From positions 248,001 to 312,000 of the forward strand of contig NZ_WIQM01000004.1 in NCBI RefSeq assembly GCF_015732185.1: a stretch of DNA of 64,000 nucleotides. Direction: 5' to 3'. The DNA comes from Pectinatus haikarae. Lineage in GTDB: Bacteria > Bacillota > Negativicutes > Selenomonadales > Selenomonadaceae. The notes beneath the pieces were generated by a model. That model saw nothing but the letters and a program-made list of their open reading frames with translations. It had not been told where the DNA came from and ran no database searches. This document shows positions 62,074 through 64,000 of the stretch, piece by piece (the first letter of the stretch is position 1; every line of letters starts with the position of its first letter). The position numbers and the translations under genes are program-made.

Positions 62074-62967
62074 TTATCTGCGCCATAATTTATCTGCTGC
62101 TGCGCTTAATTTTTTTTTATTTTCATCAGTCAGTGCAGACAAGGGTTCCTTGCAATATTCCTGTATAGGCTTATGCATTTCCTTCATGGCCCATTTCATA
62201 ACAGGATTAAAAGTGGAATTGATTTCATAGAAACTCATATATTTATCTATTTGCCGCTGCAGCTGCTTTATCCGTTCAAGATCTTCCTGCCGGAGAGATT
62301 CTATAACTTCATGGCACAGTTTGGGATAAACATTGGAAATAGCTCCTATGCAGCCGTTGCCGCCGGATATTACGGAGGCAATGCAGTTATTGTCGTATCC
62401 GGTAAAAATTTTGAAATCGGGATAATTGGGCTTGATATCCTGTATATATTTTTGGGTATGGCGCAGCACAGGATGGGTATCTTTTACGCCGACAAGATTT
62501 TTGTGCTTTGCCAGCAGTCGTAAAATAGTGTCGCTGGATACATCATAGCCTGTCCGATCGGCATAATTGTAAATGAGAACATTGCCGTTTATTTTGCTGA
62601 GTATATCATCATAGTAATTGAATACATCTTCCTGACTGCAGGCACTGTAATAAGGTCCTACTATGATTGCTGCATCGGCACCTGCTGCCAGAACCTCATT
62701 TGACAAACTGATTGTTTCGGATTTAGCCATACGTCCTGTGCCGGCAAGGACAATTACCCGGTGATCGATATATTTTACGGCATCAAGAAGCAGTGACTTG
62801 ATTTCATCATAGGTAAAGGCATAGAATTCACCGGCACTGCCGCCGCTTAAAACACCATCTATCCCGGCTTCTACAAGTCCGTCATATAGTACGTGCATAT
62901 CCTCATAAATCACACTGCCAGATTCATTTATTGACGTTAAAATAGGACATATATATTTGCACTCCAT
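62074..62967 (-). CDS. DapA-superfamily aldolase / synthase
   Basis: A 297-residue class I (Schiff-base) lyase. The lysine lies in LVGVKDTHPVLRHT, the tyrosine in LIYNYADRTGYDVS, and the substrate loop is GGSAGEFYA, in place of GTTGE of DapA. The superfamily includes dihydrodipicolinate synthase, N-acetylneuraminate lyase and 2-keto-3-deoxy-sugar-acid aldolases. Six bases separate it from a lactonase-mutarotase fusion, so a 2-keto-3-deoxy-L-fuconate or -rhamnonate aldolase role is more likely than lysine biosynthesis. Confidence 0.85.
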   Translation of the reverse strand: MECKYICPILTSINESGSVIYEDMHVLYDGLVEAGIDGVLSGGSAGEFYAFTYDEIKSLLLDAVKYIDHRVIVLAGTGRMAKSETISLSNEVLAAGADAAIIVGPYYSACSQEDVFNYYDDILSKINGNVLIYNYADRTGYDVSSDTILRLLAKHKNLVGVKDTHPVLRHTQKYIQDIKPNYPDFKIFTGYDNNCIASVISGGNGCIGAISNVYPKLCHEVIESLRQEDLERIKQLQRQIDKYMSFYEINSTFNPVMKWAMKEMHKPIQEYCKEPLSALTDENKKKLSAAADKLWRR

Positions 62968-62972
62968 AAATT

Positions 62973-64000
62973 TTAGTCTCCCTTTGGTATTTTTTTGTTT
63001 AGATCATATACGGGCTGCATATCAGCCCACCATTCATCCTTAGCGGCACCTTCTATGCGTGTTTGGCATGGATCTGTTTCCTTCCACCATTGTATGGTTT
63101 CGGGATCATGTGCCATCTTTTCCATATCGTATTCATAGTCATCACCGCAGTATTCCATGATTGAAAAAAGCAGATCATCACGATTGAAGATTTTGTATTG
63201 GTTTATGCCGCACTGCCTGATCATTTCATTTACACTCGGATAAGGAGAGGCATGCAGTTTTTTATAATATGATGCTTTTTCAGTCCGAAGGCGTATGACA
63301 CTGGCCCTGATCTGAGGTTTATTGATTTTATATAGTTTCTTTGCATTTTTGCTGAAAAAATCGGCATTATCATTAAAATATTTTCTTAATGTGTTTAAAT
63401 GTTCATCAAAAGATGAATAAAGACTAATAACAGGAAAATTTGAAGCGTAGAGTAGTCTTGAGGTACGGAAAATGCTTGTCAGAAAATCAAGCAGTTTTTT
63501 CAGAAATACTGTATCACCGGTGGGAAAACCGGAAACTTTGCAATATACATTTGGCAGGCTTGCCAGCTTTTTCATGATTTGCTGATAATCGGTATTAAAT
63601 TCTGTTATATTGCCGCAATGATTGATAACTGCCTTTACCTGAGGTACGGAAGAAAGAGCTTTATGCAGATCTGTCAGCTCTTCCACTCGGTTGCAGCTTT
63701 CAAAAATCAGATCATTGTCCGCCAAAATTTCAAGACCCTCGATAAAATCTTTTTTCAAGCAGCGCCCACGCGGTGACTGCACAGTGTGAAGCGGTTCTCT
63801 GACACCTGCCACACCTAAAGGCAGCCGCATGCTTTTGCATAACTGTGCCCGCATTATTTTGGCGAGTATCAGAGGGTGATTAAGGTTGAATATAAATTCA
63901 TCTTCTTTTGCGGTATTATCACAGTCTACCTCTACGTAGACACCTCCTTTGAAAAGCACATCATGACTGCCGTAGATTTTGCAAAGATTGTCCATAGTAT
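62973..64000 (-). CDS. Amidohydrolase-2 lactonase fused to an L-rhamnose/L-fucose mutarotase (5'-truncated)
   Basis: At least 341 residues; the frame is open to the window edge and the first ATG inside is probably internal. The first part (about 1-225 of what is seen) is an amidohydrolase-2 (fuconolactonase/rhamnonolactonase-like) barrel: LPLGVAGVREPLHTVQSPRG, FESCNRVEELTDLHKAL, VINHCGN, VYCKVSG and LLYASNFPV. Its N-terminal HxH metal motif must lie outside the window. The last 105 residues are a mutarotase of the RhaM/YiiL type (ASVIRLRTEKASYYKKLHAS, EYCGDDYEYDMEKMAHDPET, QWWKETDPCQTRIEGA). Together with the next gene this fits oxidative use of L-fucose or L-rhamnose. Confidence 0.85.
   Translation of the reverse strand, partial: TMDNLCKIYGSHDVLFKGGVYVEVDCDNTAKEDEFIFNLNHPLILAKIMRAQLCKSMRLPLGVAGVREPLHTVQSPRGRCLKKDFIEGLEILADNDLIFESCNRVEELTDLHKALSSVPQVKAVINHCGNITEFNTDYQQIMKKLASLPNVYCKVSGFPTGDTVFLKKLLDFLTSIFRTSRLLYASNFPVISLYSSFDEHLNTLRKYFNDNADFFSKNAKKLYKINKPQIRASVIRLRTEKASYYKKLHASPYPSVNEMIRQCGINQYKIFNRDDLLFSIMEYCGDDYEYDMEKMAHDPETIQWWKETDPCQTRIEGAAKDEWWADMQPVYDLNKKIPKGD

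Overview
The window reads as chromosomal DNA of a low-to-medium G+C anaerobic Firmicute, most likely a Negativicute (Selenomonadales/Veillonellales type). Supporting signs are a PolC-type replicative polymerase, T-box leaders in front of pheST and glyQS, a B12-dependent ribonucleotide reductase, cobalamin salvage genes, several multi-gene PTS operons and methyl-accepting chemotaxis proteins. No genus is claimed. There is no rRNA, tRNA, CRISPR array, insertion sequence or prophage that I can see.

Layout. 1-9.4 kb: the end of a DcuC-type carrier, a glycosyltransferase, a small exported protein, ribF, the cobalamin salvage genes cobU-cobS-cobC, and polC. The polC product lacks the proofreading exonuclease insert. 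9.4-15.7 kb: a structured small RNA that resembles 6S RNA, a small conserved protein, an LUD-domain protein, a chemotaxis receptor, and nrdJ behind a long structured leader. 15.6-26.8 kb: an uptake and degradation cluster with a complete urea/amide-type ABC transporter, a nitrilase-superfamily hydrolase, an M20 carbamoyl/ureide hydrolase, a class III aminotransferase, a PucR regulator and a divergent iron alcohol dehydrogenase. Together these could use N-carbamoyl-beta-alanine or a related ureide. 26.9-32.3 kb: two divergent regulator/target sets with clear operators (GntR next to an archaeal-type triose-phosphate isomerase and YjbQ; MarR with an MFS exporter opposite a PhzF protein).

32.3-35 kb: a DNA alkylation-repair operon (ogt, alkD-like, adaA) ending in a DUF1848 Fe-S protein. 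35.7-37.8 kb: a second chemotaxis receptor. 38.1-45.4 kb: a galactitol/tagatose-6-phosphate cluster (gatD; PRD regulator, gatA, gatB, gatC, aldolase, PfkB kinase) that covers the whole route from galactitol to triose phosphates. 45.6-46.2 kb: a decayed mazEF toxin-antitoxin pair. 46.3-56.2 kb: glycerate kinase, pheT, pheS (T-box), an amino-acid permease, glyS and glyQ (T-box). 56.3-61.8 kb: a second PTS operon with its own PRD regulator, a class II aldolase and a D-lyxose/mannose isomerase but no sugar-phosphate kinase. 62-64 kb: a DapA-type aldolase and an edge-truncated lactonase-mutarotase fusion, which suggest oxidative L-fucose or L-rhamnose use.

The most notable observations are the exonuclease-less PolC, the crossing-stem leader with a U-run in front of nrdJ, the 6S-like RNA, the two-hydrolase ureide cluster, the archaeal-type TPI/YjbQ operon with two operators over its promoter, and DUF1848 inside an alkylation-repair operon.
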